DNA of 7,325 nt from positions 1 to 7,325 of the forward strand of contig JAJRWO010000057.1 of NCBI GenBank assembly GCA_024276775.1, in the 5' to 3' direction. Positions 6,190 to 7,325 of the stretch are shown in pieces (position 1 is the first letter of the stretch; each line of letters begins with the position of its first letter). Source of the DNA: Gammaproteobacteria bacterium (GTDB lineage: Bacteria; Pseudomonadota; Gammaproteobacteria; Tenderiales; Tenderiaceae). The position numbers were made by a program, and so were the translations under genes. The notes beneath the pieces were generated by a model that was not told where the DNA came from, searched no databases, and saw nothing but the letters and a program-made list of their open reading frames with translations.

Positions 6190-7325
6190 GCCAATAATTG
6201 CTGAAAAGGGACATGTGACAGCGCACCAAACAGAGGATTTTTTGTGAGCTTGGCTCGACTGAGTTTGGGTGAAGTGATGCCACACAAAAATCGGGCTAAA
6301 GTATGTGAATCATGCAGCAGAGCTGTGTCAGCCTGTAAATCTAATGCTTGTTGCCAGACGCCTTCATCAATGGCAACGGCTGGATGCTGGATATCTTCGG
6401 CTGTTTTACCTTCCAGACACCAAGAGCAATGACCGCAAGGTTGATCCCTCTGATCACCAAAGTGAGTTGCCAGAAAATTGACCTGGCAGCTTTGATGGTG
6501 AGTCAACTCAAGCACTTGTTGCAAACGTTTAATTTCACTATTTTCACGCTGCAAGGCGCGTTGGTGCAGGTCTGTTGCCAGAGCATCGGTCGTCTCTGGG
6601 CTTTTAATCCGCTGATAACGATTACGAAGCCCCGATACTTTGACTTCCAGAAGGTTTTTCTCACTTAAATAATCCAATGCACGAATGATACGATCTCGCG
6701 TTGTATTGATGGCTTCAGCCGTTTGTTCAAGATCAATATTGAACCAGATTTTTGCTTTTTGTGCCTGCCTGAAAATACTCGCAATAAACTCACGGCGTTC
6801 ACCTTCAAAGCGGTTAAGAATCTCGTGTGAACTTTGCAAAGGTTTAAATTGATACGTGGAATAGAAGGGCGTTCCACCTTTCAGGTAACCATCCAGTTCC
6901 ATATAAGTGAGCAGAGTACGCAAAACCAGCGGACGAATATCATGTGCCGATGAGAGCGTATATTGGCTGACGCTGAACTCATCTTCATGAGAAAATAGCT
7001 CAGTCACCAGGCTCTTGAGTGATACTAGAGAAGGCGTATCGCCGTAGATAAAATTTTCAAGAACATTCAAATCATTTGCACAAACGAAAGTTTCACAGAT
7101 GGAAGGCAGCCCATCACGACCCGCACGGCCAATCTCCTGAGCGAAGTTTTCGAGGCTTTTGGGCAGATTGTAGTGATAAACGTAGCGAATATTTGATTTA
7201 TCCACCCCCATACCAAAAGCGATGGTGGCGACGACGATGCCATCATCAGAGTTCATGAACCAATCTTGTGTATTGCTGCGTTGTTCACTCTTCATGCCCG
7301 CGTGATACGCACGAGCGGCAAAGCC
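6171..7325 (-). CDS. RecQ-family ATP-dependent DNA helicase, C-terminal part (start beyond the right edge)
   Basis: 384 codons plus the stop are in the window. The frame is open through the right edge with helicase sequence (RAYHAGM, the usual motif IV region), so the ATG at 7295 is internal and not a start. Motif V (VVATIAFGMGVDK, about 7199-7237) and motif VI (QEIGRAGRDG, 7110-7139) complete the second RecA-like lobe. Some 210 residues later comes a zinc site with four cysteines (6417-6488) in the spacing C-x16-C-x2-C-x2-C, the same as in E. coli RecQ. The segment between looks winged-helix-like, around DLEQTAEAINTTRDRIIRAL (about 6668-6727). A short tail containing ARFLCGITSPKLSRAKL follows; no HRDC domain is visible. 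The protein should be a 3'-5' helicase for repair or recombination, but it is not orthodox RecQ, so I give no symbol. It ends 19 bp inside the rhomboid gene. Confidence 0.88.
   Translation of the reverse strand, partial: GFAARAYHAGMKSEQRSNTQDWFMNSDDGIVVATIAFGMGVDKSNIRYVYHYNLPKSLENFAQEIGRAGRDGLPSICETFVCANDLNVLENFIYGDTPSLVSLKSLVTELFSHEDEFSVSQYTLSSAHDIRPLVLRTLLTYMELDGYLKGGTPFYSTYQFKPLQSSHEILNRFEGERREFIASIFRQAQKAKIWFNIDLEQTAEAINTTRDRIIRALDYLSEKNLLEVKVSGLRNRYQRIKSPETTDALATDLHQRALQRENSEIKRLQQVLELTHHQSCQVNFLATHFGDQRDQPCGHCSWCLEGKTAEDIQHPAVAIDEGVWQQALDLQADTALLHDSHTLARFLCGITSPKLSRAKLTKNPLFGALSHVPFQQLLAHNVSG

Noticed and set aside
7293..7295. ATG at 7295 as the start of a short helicase gene
   Set aside because: The frame stays open to the window edge and the ten upstream codons encode conserved helicase sequence, so the gene begins further right.

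Overview
The window is a conserved chromosomal housekeeping locus from a gammaproteobacterium. The evidence is the divergent arrangement rpsB-tsf-pyrH on one side and map-glnD on the other, which is the order known from E. coli and relatives, together with protein sequences close to the gammaproteobacterial type. A rhombosortase-type rhomboid protease after glnD suggests a marine or aquatic member that carries GlyGly-CTERM proteins. I cannot name a genus.

Layout. Minus strand, right to left: a promoter with an extended -10 and a GC-rich discriminator (2002-2030), a structured leader of about 150 nt with a possible pseudoknot, then rpsB (ribosomal protein S2), a 92-nt spacer with a perfect 9-bp hairpin, tsf (EF-Ts), and the first 28 codons of pyrH (UMP kinase), which runs off the left edge. 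Plus strand: map (methionine aminopeptidase), broken by an apparent one-base loss near 2625-2638; glnD (PII uridylyltransferase/uridylyl-removing enzyme), intact at 884 aa; and a 197-aa rhomboid protease of the rhombosortase type. At the right edge, on the minus strand, is the C-terminal part of a RecQ-family helicase whose start lies outside the window. It overlaps the rhomboid gene tail-to-tail by 19 bp.

The minus-strand operon serves translation and UMP synthesis. The plus-strand genes serve N-terminal methionine removal, nitrogen sensing through PII, and probably surface-protein maturation. They are close-packed (14-nt and 4-nt gaps) and look like one transcription unit.

I see no mobile element, CRISPR array, tRNA, rRNA or defence island. 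Nothing here looks like a wholly new system. The points most worth a second look are the broken map reading frame, the S2 leader RNA, the rhombosortase placed in the glnD operon, and the unusual domain order of the RecQ-like protein, in which about 200 residues separate the helicase core from the zinc site.
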